Positions 9,046-18,491 of a stretch of DNA of 64,000 nt are shown piece after piece. A program made the translations under genes and the position numbers. Positions within the stretch are counted from its first letter, which is position 1, and the number at the start of each line of letters is the position of its first letter. The notes under the pieces were generated by a model. The model was not told the origin of the DNA, made no database searches, and worked only from the letters and a program-made list of their open reading frames with translations. The stretch comes from an uncultured Schlesneria sp. (GTDB lineage: Bacteria > Planctomycetota > Planctomycetia > Planctomycetales > Planctomycetaceae): contig CAIVEI010000145.1 of NCBI GenBank assembly GCA_903904835.1, positions 33,477-97,476 on the forward strand, given 5' to 3'.

Positions 9046-9714
9046 CTATTTCTTCTTTGCATCCTTCTTATCTTCTTTGGCTTCGGCTGCATCGGCGGCT
9101 GGTTTCTTGCCAATCATTTCCGGTTCAATCGGGCCAGCACCGGCAGGAACTTCTTCCTGAGCCTTAGCTGTCACAATGTGGACCACAATCGCATCGGGTG
9201 CCGCGTGAGCATGCGAACCTTCGGGCAGAACCAGATCCGAAACATGGATCGATTTCCCGAGTTCCAAAGATCCAATTCGAACATGAATCGTATCAGGAAT
9301 TTGATACGCGAGGCAGTCGATGGTGATTGAGTGCATCACGTGTTCCAGCACTCCACCCATCAGAACGCCAGGAGCCGTCCCCTTGAGTTCCAGCGGAACG
9401 ATAATGTTCACTCGTTCGTTCGGATCGACCCGCAACAGGTCAAAGTGATTGATTCGTCGACCGAAGATATCCCACTGGATTTCGCGAACGACGGCTTTAT
9501 CGACTTTGCCGTCGAGTTCAACGTCAACGACTTTTGCGCCCGACATCAAAACGGGTGTTAAAGCGTCGGAATCGATCACGACAGAAATCGGGGGTGCGTT
9601 ATGCCCGTAAATATTACCGGGAACCTGACCGCTCCAACGCAATCGCCGACACGCTGCTGAACCTTTTTCTTTGTCCGTTCGCGTCTTGACGACTAGCTTA
9701 GCTTCCTTCGACAT
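9046..9714 (-). CDS. rplY: Large ribosomal subunit protein bL25 (Ctc type)
   Basis: 222 residues, the long Ctc form (L25 domain plus C-terminal TL5-like domain). The N-terminal domain shows the 5S-rRNA-binding pattern (KEKGSAACRRLRWSGQVPGNIYG), then REIQWDIFGRRINHFDL and VPLELKGTAPGVLMGGVLEH in the second domain. The tail is Ala/Glu/Lys-rich (EAKEDKKDAKKK), as in other Ctc proteins. First gene of the minus-strand ribosomal operon, 87 bp before pth. Confidence 0.95.
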   Translation of the reverse strand: MSKEAKLVVKTRTDKEKGSAACRRLRWSGQVPGNIYGHNAPPISVVIDSDALTPVLMSGAKVVDVELDGKVDKAVVREIQWDIFGRRINHFDLLRVDPNERVNIIVPLELKGTAPGVLMGGVLEHVMHSITIDCLAYQIPDTIHVRIGSLELGKSIHVSDLVLPEGSHAHAAPDAIVVHIVTAKAQEEVPAGAGPIEPEMIGKKPAADAAEAKEDKKDAKKK

Positions 9715-10021
9715 GAAAACACGTACCTTGATGATAAATTCTGACCCGTCGCCGGTTCAAAGTGAGAGCCTTACCCACAAAGAAGGCGAACGCGAGGACC
9801 GAGAAGTTTAGCGAAGCACGGACCAGCCTGCAACGCTATCGTCATCGTCGGCGCATTTTGCGAAAAAAACTGCTTCCGCCTGAAGTGACTTAGGCCTCAT
9901 TATTTTAACCTCCGAGTGCAACACGAGATAGCGATACAATTCGCCGAAATCCTTACTGAAATCCGTTTTCCAAGTCGAATTTCAGCGATCACCTCTTTTT
10001 CTCGAAACAAAAAATCCCAAC
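9715..10021. other. Intergenic region upstream of rplY
   Basis: 307 bp between two minus-strand genes. It must contain the promoter of the rplY operon and the 3' end of the preceding unit. No leader peptide or riboswitch was recognised. Confidence 0.35.
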
Positions 10022-10489
10022 CTAATCCGATGTTCGACGGATAACCTGCTTTTTAAGAGGGGTGAGAATTATCCACGCTGAGATCACGGCCAGCGGGATC
10101 GTGATCGATGAGTAAAAAATGCCTAAGTATTTCAATCTGAGCGATTGCCCGTTCGTAGCGAAGGGGCCTTCTCCGAAGCTGAACCCACAAAACTTCCATT
10201 CACGCACCAACTTTGTGTCGTCCTCCGATTGTTCGACCTTATCAAATGACTTGGTCGGGCCCGACTGCCACACGAACCGAATTGCCCTGATCTCATCGGC
10301 AGTCATTTCAATTGCGAGCCATACGAAAGTGCCGTTGTCAGAATTCAAAATTTGAAGAGCGTTCCCTCGTGCGAACGTGATCTGGTCTACGACCAAACGG
10401 CTTCTCAACCAGATGCCCATCACCATACAGGCCAACACGAGCGTCACCAGCCCCGTTTTTCTTCTCCACCCTTTGAAAAACTCTCGCAT
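10022..10489 (-). CDS. Small two-TM membrane protein of unknown function
   Basis: About 155 residues from the ATG at 10489; an upstream ATG at 10543, 3 nt after the preceding stop codon, would add 18 residues. I prefer 10489 because it places the REFFKGWRRKTG motif at the extreme N-terminus, as I recall for similar small planctomycete proteins. One membrane helix follows (VTLVLACMVMGIWL), then a ~90-residue extracytoplasmic part, then a C-terminal helix (ITIPLAVISAWIILT) and a basic tail. Function unknown. It is directly downstream of the cytochrome/HEAT gene and is probably in the same transcript. Confidence 0.6.
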   Translation of the reverse strand: MREFFKGWRRKTGLVTLVLACMVMGIWLRSRLVVDQITFARGNALQILNSDNGTFVWLAIEMTADEIRAIRFVWQSGPTKSFDKVEQSEDDTKLVREWKFCGFSFGEGPFATNGQSLRLKYLGIFYSSITIPLAVISAWIILTPLKKQVIRRTSD

Positions 10490-10546
10490 GATCATTGTAA
10501 TCGAGAATTGACAGAACGAGTTCTCATGACCGACGCCGTGCATTGT

Positions 10547-12340
10547 TCACATTCCGCCGATAATTTCGAACCTTGCGGTTGACCCAGCAGGGTGAGTAAT
10601 CGCAGCACGCAGTTCGGGATTCGGGCGGTTCGAGATTTCGACTCGCAGGATCAGAGCATGTCGTCCCGGTTGGAGCGTCATTTCAAAATCCGGCGTTGAC
10701 GGGACTGGTTCTGTATCGATCCACGCCTGATAATGCTCGGTATTTTCCAGATGAACAGCGACAACACCCGCCTCTTTCACGTCGAATTCACCGCGAAGAA
10801 TGGCGACCGTTGGTTTGTCCGCCAGACGCAATTCTTCCAGGGGGAGAACGCCAGACACCCGAGCGTAAATCGACGACCACGCGTCGGGACCAAGGCCCGT
10901 CACAAATTGACGCAGATGGTCCAGATGTGGCACTTCTGCGATCAGTTCTTTGGCGGGATTCGCCAGCAACTGCCAACGTTGAATCCGCGGAACGGTTTGA
11001 ACAGCATAATCGCCTGGCTTGCCGAGTTCCGAGACGAAACGAATCAGGTCAAGCAGTTCGTCGTGTGTTAGAAATTTGGTCAATCCTTGTGGCATCATCG
11101 ATACGCCTGCTGTTTCTTCTTCGATGTCGGCCTTGGGGATGATGACCAGTTTCCCTTGTGCGTCGCGGATTCTGACTTTTGTGTCATCCCGATCGATGAC
11201 AATGCCACTCAATACTTTCCCGTCGCTCAGTTCAAACATTCGAGTGACGTACTGTTCCTTGACAGCCAGATTCGGATTGAGGATCGAGTTCGCGACATAA
11301 TCGACCGGTGAAGTCCCGCCAACAGCGCTGAGTTCCGGTCCGACTTGACCACCTGCCCGGCTGACGCTGTGGCAGCGCATGCAACTGAGGTCAGCTCGCC
11401 GAAAGATTCGCTCGCCGCGAGCAGGGTCCCCTTTTTCCGATACTTCCTGAACCAGCGCCGCAACCTCTTCTGGTTTGGGCGGATGGGCATCCGCAACAAT
11501 CCCCGCAGCATGGCTGAGAACAGACGATAATTCGGCATCACTGCGGCCCATTCCGTACATTGTCCGTAACAATCGCTTGGCAACATCAATTGAAAGCTTT
11601 GACGACTTCAAGCTGGCCGCAAGTTCTAGAGAACCGTCCTTGCGAGCGAAAAATGATTCAAGCAGCGGAATAAAGTCATCTTGAGGAGTTGCCCCCGTGA
11701 GGATATACGCTGATTGGCTTGCCGCAAGTTTGACGTCGAATCCGACCAGACCCGCTGCCGCCTGAAGTCGAACCCGTGTTGAAGCGGATTTCTGTGCCAA
11801 TTCAGTGAGTGTCTCGCGGCTGGCGTCTCCTCCGAACGTCACAAGTCCATTAATTGCAGCACGGCGCAGGTCGTGATCCGATTTCTCATCGAGTGCCAGT
11901 TTCCTGAGCGAAGGCGTTGCCTGGGGGACATGACAAGCGGCCACCAGTTGCACGGCACCCAGACGGACATTCGGGTCAGCCTCGTCGAGTAACTTCGCGA
12001 GATCCGTCAAATCTCCGGCCGGTTTGATCTTTCTGGTTGCCGCTGCGTCGGTCAATCCGGTGATGGCTTTCTGTCGTGTTTCTGCCGTCATTGCAACAGG
12101 GTCGATCAGTTTCTCAAGCACAACTCGCAAGTCGTGTTCGTTACCTCGTGCACAAATCATTTCGACGACCGCCGGCTGTCGTTCCGGCGGTAACTTGCCA
12201 CTGCGGTAAAGTTTTAATAATGGCCCAACCGCCGAAGGGGGTTCCTGGGCGGAAATATGACCAAGCAGACATCCAACAATGAGGACTGCAATTGACGTCG
12301 AGCGAGACACCAAATTCATCAATGAAAACCGGAAAACCAT
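10547..12340 (-). CDS. HEAT-repeat protein with PVC-type c-haem domain
   Basis: About 597 residues from ATG at 12340 (another ATG at 12319; the longest frame begins with TTG at 12400). It has a signal peptide ending near GHISAQ. Residues ~30-290 are HEAT-like alpha repeats. A c-type haem domain follows with LSCMRCHSVSRAGGQVGP (CxxCH) and a distal methionine candidate in SMMPQGL. The last ~150 residues are beta-rich. In planctomycetes this haem part is normally fused to a PVC-type dehydrogenase domain; here that domain is the preceding gene, which lacks CxxCH. Probably a periplasmic electron-transfer partner of that protein. Confidence 0.8.
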   Translation of the reverse strand: MVFRFSLMNLVSRSTSIAVLIVGCLLGHISAQEPPSAVGPLLKLYRSGKLPPERQPAVVEMICARGNEHDLRVVLEKLIDPVAMTAETRQKAITGLTDAAATRKIKPAGDLTDLAKLLDEADPNVRLGAVQLVAACHVPQATPSLRKLALDEKSDHDLRRAAINGLVTFGGDASRETLTELAQKSASTRVRLQAAAGLVGFDVKLAASQSAYILTGATPQDDFIPLLESFFARKDGSLELAASLKSSKLSIDVAKRLLRTMYGMGRSDAELSSVLSHAAGIVADAHPPKPEEVAALVQEVSEKGDPARGERIFRRADLSCMRCHSVSRAGGQVGPELSAVGGTSPVDYVANSILNPNLAVKEQYVTRMFELSDGKVLSGIVIDRDDTKVRIRDAQGKLVIIPKADIEEETAGVSMMPQGLTKFLTHDELLDLIRFVSELGKPGDYAVQTVPRIQRWQLLANPAKELIAEVPHLDHLRQFVTGLGPDAWSSIYARVSGVLPLEELRLADKPTVAILRGEFDVKEAGVVAVHLENTEHYQAWIDTEPVPSTPDFEMTLQPGRHALILRVEISNRPNPELRAAITHPAGSTARFEIIGGM

Positions 12341-12487
12341 CGCGCGTACTTTTAAAAACGGAAATGAAAAGCGGATCACAAAAATCTTTAATCGTCCCAA
12401 TTTTGCGAGTTATTATAAGCAAGATGCCACTGGTAGGACCAATGGCACTTGAGAACAGTTGGATTTCGAAATTGTGGCAGTACAAAA

Positions 12488-15271
12488 CTATTTTGCCGCT
12501 GCCTGGATACGACGATCAAGAGTCTTATTCGTTTCAGACAATTCATGCTTGATATACGGGTCTTCCGGATGAATCAGCGCTTCGACGGCAATTTCAGCAG
12601 CCTTCTTTGCGTTCGCTCCGTCGAAGTAACTCAGTGCCCAAATTGCCATCAGGCGAACTCGTGGATGCTCGTCATTCACCTGAACCTGCAGCAGATCCAG
12701 CGTTTCCGGAATTCGATCGCGCCATGCACAAAGTACTCGTGTTGCTGCGGATCGAGCTCGGAAATCAGGCGAAAGAAGTACCTGCTTCAGCAGGTCCGCG
12801 TCGACGACGTTATGATTCTGATGCAACCACAATCCTTCCAGGCGGTGGTGCTCGTACTCGGCGTCAGACTTGTCGAGCGCGGCGATCCATTTCTTGGTGG
12901 CGGGAATCACATTCTTCGTTTCAAGTCCCGACAAGGCGATTCGAGTCCGATGGCGCACTCGATCTTCAGAAGATTTCAGGTTTTCAAGCAGTTTTTCAAC
13001 GGGCTCGCCAGCGATCTTCGCTGGCTTACTCAGTTCGCGCGTCTTATGCGTCACTCGATAGACTCGACCATGTATTCGATCGCGGCTTGGATCGCGCAGA
13101 TTGTGCTGCATATGGCCGATGATCGGGTTTTGCCAATCGACGAAATACATCGAACCATCGGGTGCCATTTCAATATCGGCAGGTCGGAAATTTGCGTCGG
13201 TAGATGACAGGATTGGATCCTGTTCAACCGCCCCGAAGCTCGAATCCTTGTCCTCGACTTTGTATCTCAAGATTCCTTGAAAACCGATGACGTTCAGGAC
13301 AAGCAAGTTCCCCTGATATTCATCAGGGAAGTGTTTGCTCGACAGCACCTCAGTCGCGGCACAGGGGCGAGTCCGCTGTTTATAAACTTGAGGTGGGGCC
13401 GCATGTTTGTTTGGGAAATCAATGTCGCCCGAAAACAGGATCGCGTGATAAGGCTGAGCTCCCGTGCCGTCCCAGACGATATCCTGTGCCCAGCGGTCGA
13501 AGATGTGTCCGTGCGGATTGGCAAACCCGAACGAAACATAAACGTCAAACTTTTGAGCACGCGGTTCGTAACGGAAGACCGCACCGTTGGCGACTCGACG
13601 AGGAGGACCCCAAGGAGTTTCAACCTGCGAATGATGGAACGTCCCTTCCTGGAAATAAACCGCTCCACCTGGTTCGAGTGTAAAGCTGTTGGAAGTGTGA
13701 TGTGTATCGGCCGTATCGAGTCCATGTACGATTCGTTCTTTGACATCGTATTTGTCGTCACCATCAGTATCTTTCAGAAACAGCAAATCGGGACCTTGTG
13801 CCAACAGAACTCCGTTGTTCCAGAATTCAAACCCGGTGGGGTTGTGGATATCACTCGCAAAAGTCTTACAGACATCTGCTTTTCCGTCCCCGTTCGTGTC
13901 TTCAAGAATCAACAGCTTGTCATTCATCTGCTCCGTTGGTTTCCAGTGTGGATAGGTCGTCCAGCAGGCGACCCACAATCGACCCTTTACGTCGAAGGCC
14001 ATTTGCACAGGATTGATCAGTTCAGGAAATTTCTCTTCGGAAGCGAAAAGTCCGACTTGCAGGCCTTCTGCAACGGTCATTTTGGAAATGGCTTCTTCGC
14101 CACCCAGGAAGATGTGTTTTCCCCCTTCGAGCGGGCCGGGCTTATTGGAGATGACCGGAATGAATTCCGGCAGATCCTTATCGTAAGCCTGTGATGTCTT
14201 TCCATTCGCAGCATCCCACACAACAGAATCTCGATTCTTGGTGAGTACGTCCAGCACGTCGAGTTCTCGTTGAGCGACGGAATAGTTCGACAGACCTTCG
14301 CCGTAGCCCCCCGGTCCCTCGGAAAATTTCAGAAATGCCCTGTCGCCATAGGTCGAAAATCCGTCGGTCACCCGGTAGCGGTTAAACCAGTAAAAATCCT
14401 TGTCGAGAACAGCTTTCCGAAGTGGTTCGAGCGTCTTCCACCATTCACCTTTTTCCCAGGAATGAGGTGATTTGACCAATTGATCCAACGCATAGACGGC
14501 GAGCCACCTGTCCCCTTTTTCGTTGATGTGGATTCCATTAATCGTGATCGGACGAGCCGGCGAACTGGGGAGTTCAGTACCAAATTGGGCGGTTGGGCCA
14601 AACAGATCAACAAACGACACATCATTCGCCTTCGCCACTTCGGCGATCGCATCGGAATAGAGTTTCAATCGCACATTGGCACTGGCGATCGCCTCTCGTC
14701 CTGGCAGGTTCGGATCGGCGAGCAATTCCTGAGCGATTGGAGAAAACAACACCAGCTTCGGGGCCGAGCGCCCGTTGTACTTTTGTGCCCTTGTGTGCTC
14801 GATGAACTCTTTGACATCGGCTTTGAATTTTGGCAAACCCGCTGCGCCCGCAAACGATTCGTTGTATCCATAGAACGCGAAGACGATATCGGCTTTAGTA
14901 TTCGTTAGTTCGAAACGGTTGTCACGGACCTTCCCCTCATCGCGTGGGGAAAGCTTTTTAATCTGTGGAACCGGCGAAACACCGGCAAGCCATTCGTCCT
15001 GTGAACCGAACGACATCGAGCGAAGCCGATGACTATTGTTTTTCCATCCATCAATTTCGTCACCGCTGTAACCAAGGTTTCGGACGACCAGATGGTGGTC
15101 GGGAAATTGAGCCTGAAGCAAAGTTTCCAGCCACCCGTAATGCTGCATCCGTTCGGCAAGCGTGTTTCCGATCACGCAGATATGATCTCCTTTGTTGAAT
15201 TCAATCGACTGGGCGAAAAGTGACCCAGTGGCCGACAAACAAAGTACCGCCGCGACAAGTAGACTTCTCAA
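12488..15271 (-). CDS. SGNH hydrolase-like domain fused to PVC-type membrane-bound dehydrogenase domain
   Basis: 927 residues. The start is taken as TTG at 15271, which follows AGGAGAG by 5 nt and gives a clean signal peptide (RSLLVAAVLCLSATGSLFAQ). Residues ~25-290 resemble an SGNH/GDSL hydrolase (KGDHICVIGNTLAERM, LVVRNLGYSGDE, INGIHINEKGDRWLA). Residues ~390-760 match the PVC-type dehydrogenase propeller-like region (PVQMAFDVKGRLWVACW, LEDTNGDGKAD, YKQRTRPCAATEVLSSKHFP, DWQNPIIGHMQHN). The C-terminus is HEAT-like. There is no CxxCH motif, so the haem is presumably supplied by the next gene, 147 bp downstream. The typical Ser of SGNH block I appears replaced (GNTLAER), so hydrolase activity is doubtful. 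Confidence 0.82.
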   Translation of the reverse strand: MRSLLVAAVLCLSATGSLFAQSIEFNKGDHICVIGNTLAERMQHYGWLETLLQAQFPDHHLVVRNLGYSGDEIDGWKNNSHRLRSMSFGSQDEWLAGVSPVPQIKKLSPRDEGKVRDNRFELTNTKADIVFAFYGYNESFAGAAGLPKFKADVKEFIEHTRAQKYNGRSAPKLVLFSPIAQELLADPNLPGREAIASANVRLKLYSDAIAEVAKANDVSFVDLFGPTAQFGTELPSSPARPITINGIHINEKGDRWLAVYALDQLVKSPHSWEKGEWWKTLEPLRKAVLDKDFYWFNRYRVTDGFSTYGDRAFLKFSEGPGGYGEGLSNYSVAQRELDVLDVLTKNRDSVVWDAANGKTSQAYDKDLPEFIPVISNKPGPLEGGKHIFLGGEEAISKMTVAEGLQVGLFASEEKFPELINPVQMAFDVKGRLWVACWTTYPHWKPTEQMNDKLLILEDTNGDGKADVCKTFASDIHNPTGFEFWNNGVLLAQGPDLLFLKDTDGDDKYDVKERIVHGLDTADTHHTSNSFTLEPGGAVYFQEGTFHHSQVETPWGPPRRVANGAVFRYEPRAQKFDVYVSFGFANPHGHIFDRWAQDIVWDGTGAQPYHAILFSGDIDFPNKHAAPPQVYKQRTRPCAATEVLSSKHFPDEYQGNLLVLNVIGFQGILRYKVEDKDSSFGAVEQDPILSSTDANFRPADIEMAPDGSMYFVDWQNPIIGHMQHNLRDPSRDRIHGRVYRVTHKTRELSKPAKIAGEPVEKLLENLKSSEDRVRHRTRIALSGLETKNVIPATKKWIAALDKSDAEYEHHRLEGLWLHQNHNVVDADLLKQVLLSPDFRARSAATRVLCAWRDRIPETLDLLQVQVNDEHPRVRLMAIWALSYFDGANAKKAAEIAVEALIHPEDPYIKHELSETNKTLDRRIQAAAK

Positions 15272-15276
15272 CTTCG

Positions 15277-15283
15277 CTCTCCT
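15277..15283 (-). promoter_or_regulatory. Ribosome-binding site deciding a TTG start
   Basis: The minus strand reads AGGAGAG followed by 5 nt and TTG at 15271. The only upstream in-frame start of the long frame is a GTG at 15355, which lacks such a site and would put a non-hydrophobic 28-residue extension before the signal peptide. Confidence 0.7.
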
Positions 15284-15578
15284 GATTACGTTGTCAATCA
15301 AATTTGAAGATCGGGCAATATACTGCTCGCTACACGAAAAAACATCCGAGCCCACACGCGAAATTCGTATTCACGATGGCACTTCGTTCGAAACATCAGT
15401 CAGTGGGTCCGACGGTTGCACATTTGACTAATGTGGCCAGGTCATCGCTCGTTGCCGAATACGAACCAACCGAACGGGAGCTTGACCATAAGCAATACTG
15501 TATTGTGCCGAGAAAAAACCGCTTCTATAAATATGAAGTACCACGAAAAAGCACCAAGAAAAGTTCAGTCGGGGAATC
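15284..15578. other. Divergent intergenic region
   Basis: About 300 bp between the divergent dehydrogenase-like and SASA-esterase genes. It should contain both promoters; no definite motif, repeat or small gene was recognised. Confidence 0.35.
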
Positions 15579-16577
15579 ATGAAACAGGTTGCCGCAATTA
15601 TCCTCATGACATTTTCTGCAATCGCCTCAGCCCAGGAGGTGGAGAAGCCGGTAAGGGTTTTCATTCTCGCCGGCCAGTCAAACATGGAGGGAGCGGGCCA
15701 GATCAAGTCCGACCCGAAACGTAACGGTGGCCAAGGCTCGCTGGAGTTTCTGGTGAAAGATCCCGCTACGGCAAAACACTTCGCACCGCTCGTGGATTCT
15801 GCGGGGCAGTGGTGCACGCGCGACGACGTGTGGATCTCCTTCCTCGACCGTAAAGGGCCGCTCACGGTCGGCTTTGGCGCCAGAAAGGACGAGACCATCG
15901 GTCCCGAACTCGGCTTTGGCTGGGTGATAGGTGATGCTCTCGACGAACCTGTGCTGCTGATTAAATGTGCCTGGGGCGGCAAGAGCCTCGCGATTGATTT
16001 CCGTCCGCCCAGTGCGGGCAAGCCGCCCTATTCACTCGGCGAGAAGACGGAAGCCGACATTACAGCAGATCCGACGATCTTGGGAAAATACTATCGCGAG
16101 ATCCTGACGCAAGCGAAGGCCGCGCTCGCCAATATCAAAGATCTTGTACCTGGCAGCGACGGTCGATATGTACTGGCAGGCTTTGGCTGGCATCAAGGTT
16201 GGAACGATCGAATCAGCGACAAATTCAACGCCGAATACGAAACGAACATGGTTCACTTCATCAAAGACATCCGAAAAGACCTCGGCGAACCCGCGCTGCC
16301 GTTTGTTATCGCCGAAACCGGCATGGGTGGGCCTGAAGAAACTCATCCTCGCGCTTTGGCACTCATGAAGGCACAGGCCGCCGTGGCGGAGCACAAAGAG
16401 TTCCAAGGAAACGTAGCGTTTGTCGCCACAAGAGCCTTCTGGCGCCCAAAAGAACTATCCCCCAGCGGGCAGAACTATCACTGGAACTCGAATGCAGAAA
16501 CTTACTACCTCATTGGTGAGGGGATGGGCGAGGCAATGAAACAGCTTCTCAAAGCTCATGCGGGTGTCGCGAAATGA
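15579..16577 (+). CDS. Sialate O-acetylesterase-like (SASA/CE6-type) carbohydrate esterase
   Basis: 332 residues. Signal peptide (KQVAAIILMTFSAIASAQ). The SASA domain begins with VFILAGQSNMEGAGQ, the block I motif with nucleophile Ser34. The oxyanion region is GAGWGGKSL-like (IKCAWGGKSLAIDF), and the His-containing motif GFGWHQGWND lies near residue 205. Such esterases remove acetyl groups from polysaccharides in the periplasm or outside the cell. The stop codon overlaps the start of the sulfatase by 4 nt (ATGA), so the two are translationally coupled and probably act on the same acetylated, sulfated glycan. Confidence 0.9.
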   Translation: MKQVAAIILMTFSAIASAQEVEKPVRVFILAGQSNMEGAGQIKSDPKRNGGQGSLEFLVKDPATAKHFAPLVDSAGQWCTRDDVWISFLDRKGPLTVGFGARKDETIGPELGFGWVIGDALDEPVLLIKCAWGGKSLAIDFRPPSAGKPPYSLGEKTEADITADPTILGKYYREILTQAKAALANIKDLVPGSDGRYVLAGFGWHQGWNDRISDKFNAEYETNMVHFIKDIRKDLGEPALPFVIAETGMGGPEETHPRALALMKAQAAVAEHKEFQGNVAFVATRAFWRPKELSPSGQNYHWNSNAETYYLIGEGMGEAMKQLLKAHAGVAK

Positions 16578-18118
16578 AAATCGAGATCCTGTTCGTCATC
16601 CTTGCGTTCGCGTCGAGTGCCTGGGCCGGGCAGCCTCACATCGTGGTCATCCTTGCGGACGATCTCGGCTATGGTGATCTCGGCTGCTACAACACCGAGT
16701 CAAAGGTTCCCACACCACATCTGGACCGGCTTTCGCGCGAAGGCATGCGGTTCACAGATGCTCATTCTGCCTCCACTGTGTGCACACCGTCACGCTACAG
16801 CCTCATGACGGGGCGCATGTGTTTTCGCACCGGATATCGCGGCGGCGTTTTCACGGGTGCAGGTGGTCCGAGCTTGATCGAGAAGGACCGCATGACTTTG
16901 CCCGGAATGCTGCGTGACCAGGGCTATGCGACGGGATGTGTCGGCAAGTGGCACGTTGGAATGACGTTTCAGACAAAGGACGACAAGCCCGTGCATCAAG
17001 TGAAAGTCGAGGGCAACTCCAGGGAACTGGATCAAGTGAAGCTCATCGACTTCACCAGGCCGATTACCGATGGCCCAGTGCATCGCGGTTTTGAATACTT
17101 TTTTGGTACGGCTTGCTGTCCTGGCACAGACTGGCTTTATGCCTACATGGAAAATGATCGAGTTCCCATACCGCCCGATCATTTGCTCGATGTCTCTACT
17201 TTGCCAAAGCACCCATACGCAAATGATTGCCGACGTGGATGGGTCGCTCCCGGATTCAATCACGAAATGCTCGACATGATGTTCCTCGACAAGAGTAAGG
17301 CCTGGCTGGAGCAACAGGTGAAGCGCGACCCAGCGAAGCCATTCTTCCTCTACCACGCGATGCAAGCCCCACATTTACCTTCGTTCGCAGCCCCGCAGTT
17401 TAAAGGAAAAAGCAACGCTGGACCTCACGGTGACTTCATCATGGAACTCGACTTCATCGTCGGGGAACTGATGGCGACGTTGCAGAAACTCGGTGTCGCC
17501 GATAACACCCTCGTCTTCTTCAGCAGCGACAACGGCCCCGAGACAACCAGCGTCGTCCACATGCGTGCCGACTTCAATCACGACCCCGCTCGACCCTGGC
17601 GTGGTGTGAAGCGAGACGACTGGGAAGGGGGTCACCGAGTGCCACTCATCGTGCATTGGCCCGGCCAAATCAGCCCAGGTGTGTCCGATACCACTGTATG
17701 TCTCACCGACGTCATGGCTACCTGCGCCGATGTTACGGGTTTGAAACTGCCCCACAATGCCGCCGAAGACAGCATCAGCTTTCTTCCGGCCCTCACCGGC
17801 AAACAAGGCACGACGCCGCAGCGCGACTACACCCTTCATCAGACCATCAGCCTTGCGATGGCCATCAGACGCGGTGACTGGAAGTATCTCGATCACCGAG
17901 GCTCCGGCGGCAACAACTACGCGAATGGCGAACTCCTGCCGTTTGCACTCCCCGATACGGCCCCCGAAGCCCCTGGCCAGCTCTATCACCTGAAAACCGA
18001 TCCTGGCGAGACTATGAATCTCTATTTCCAACACCCCGAGAAGGTGAAGGAGCTCAAGATGCTGCTGGATGCCAGTAAAGCCGACGGCCGTACGGTCGCT
18101 GCGAAGCCGCTTCCGTGA
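16574..18118 (+). CDS. Type I sulfatase (arylsulfatase family)
   Basis: 514 residues with signal peptide. The sulfatase signature is intact: metal-binding Asp pair in ILADDLGYGD (residues ~29-30) and the CxPSR motif VCTPSRYSLMTGR with Cys70, which must be converted to formylglycine. Further conserved elements are GKWHVG, FFSSDNGPE (metal-binding Asp/Asn) and WRGVKRDDWEGGHRVPLIVHWPG. The C-terminal part has LYHLKTDPGETMNL. It hydrolyses sulfate esters, probably on a polysaccharide; exact substrate unknown. It overlaps the esterase gene by 4 nt. The FGE-domain protein at 805-1797 cannot be its activator because it lacks the catalytic cysteines, so maturation must come from elsewhere. Confidence 0.95.
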   Translation: MKIEILFVILAFASSAWAGQPHIVVILADDLGYGDLGCYNTESKVPTPHLDRLSREGMRFTDAHSASTVCTPSRYSLMTGRMCFRTGYRGGVFTGAGGPSLIEKDRMTLPGMLRDQGYATGCVGKWHVGMTFQTKDDKPVHQVKVEGNSRELDQVKLIDFTRPITDGPVHRGFEYFFGTACCPGTDWLYAYMENDRVPIPPDHLLDVSTLPKHPYANDCRRGWVAPGFNHEMLDMMFLDKSKAWLEQQVKRDPAKPFFLYHAMQAPHLPSFAAPQFKGKSNAGPHGDFIMELDFIVGELMATLQKLGVADNTLVFFSSDNGPETTSVVHMRADFNHDPARPWRGVKRDDWEGGHRVPLIVHWPGQISPGVSDTTVCLTDVMATCADVTGLKLPHNAAEDSISFLPALTGKQGTTPQRDYTLHQTISLAMAIRRGDWKYLDHRGSGGNNYANGELLPFALPDTAPEAPGQLYHLKTDPGETMNLYFQHPEKVKELKMLLDASKADGRTVAAKPLP

Positions 18119-18211
18119 AACGCACGCTCACTCTCACCTTTGTCTGAAGAAATGGCCAAATTAGCTTGGAGAATACTGTTGCGACTTATGGACAAAATAG
18201 CGGTCGAAATC

Positions 18212-18315
18212 GGGGTGCCACGGTTTTGGAGTCTTCGACAAGGCCGTGTCTTCGTGGATTCGATGTCGTGCCCAAAGAGCACGGCCTTACCGAAGACGGT
18301 AAAACCGTGGCACCC
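18212..18315. repeat. Palindromic intergenic element, family A, full copy
   Basis: A 104-bp imperfect palindrome in the 373-bp gap after the sulfatase gene. Arms of about 41 nt begin GGGTGCCACGGTTTT and differ at several internal bases. The right arm (18274-18315) is identical over 42 nt, in inverted orientation, to 42500-42541. It has no coding capacity. The size, terminal inverted repeats and copy number suggest a MITE-like or REP-like element. Confidence 0.85.
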
Positions 18316-18491
18316 TTTCCTCAGCTTTTTGTTACAAAAGCAGATCGACTCCATCGCCACAAACCTCCCTTCTTCTGGTTGTTTCATCAGGTGACGGTCA
18401 TCCTCCCCTGTCATTAGTTCAAACCGATGAAGCGCCTGAACGCTGATAAAACGATCTCAAAACCAGCGACGAATGATTAACGAGGAACACC

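Noticed and set aside
12341..12487. Frameshift explaining the split PVC cytochrome
   Set aside because: The downstream gene has its own signal peptide, so two separately exported proteins fit better than a broken gene.
12449..14194. Long plus-strand frames opposite the PVC dehydrogenase gene
   Set aside because: Shadows produced by codon bias of the real minus-strand gene; no protein family features.
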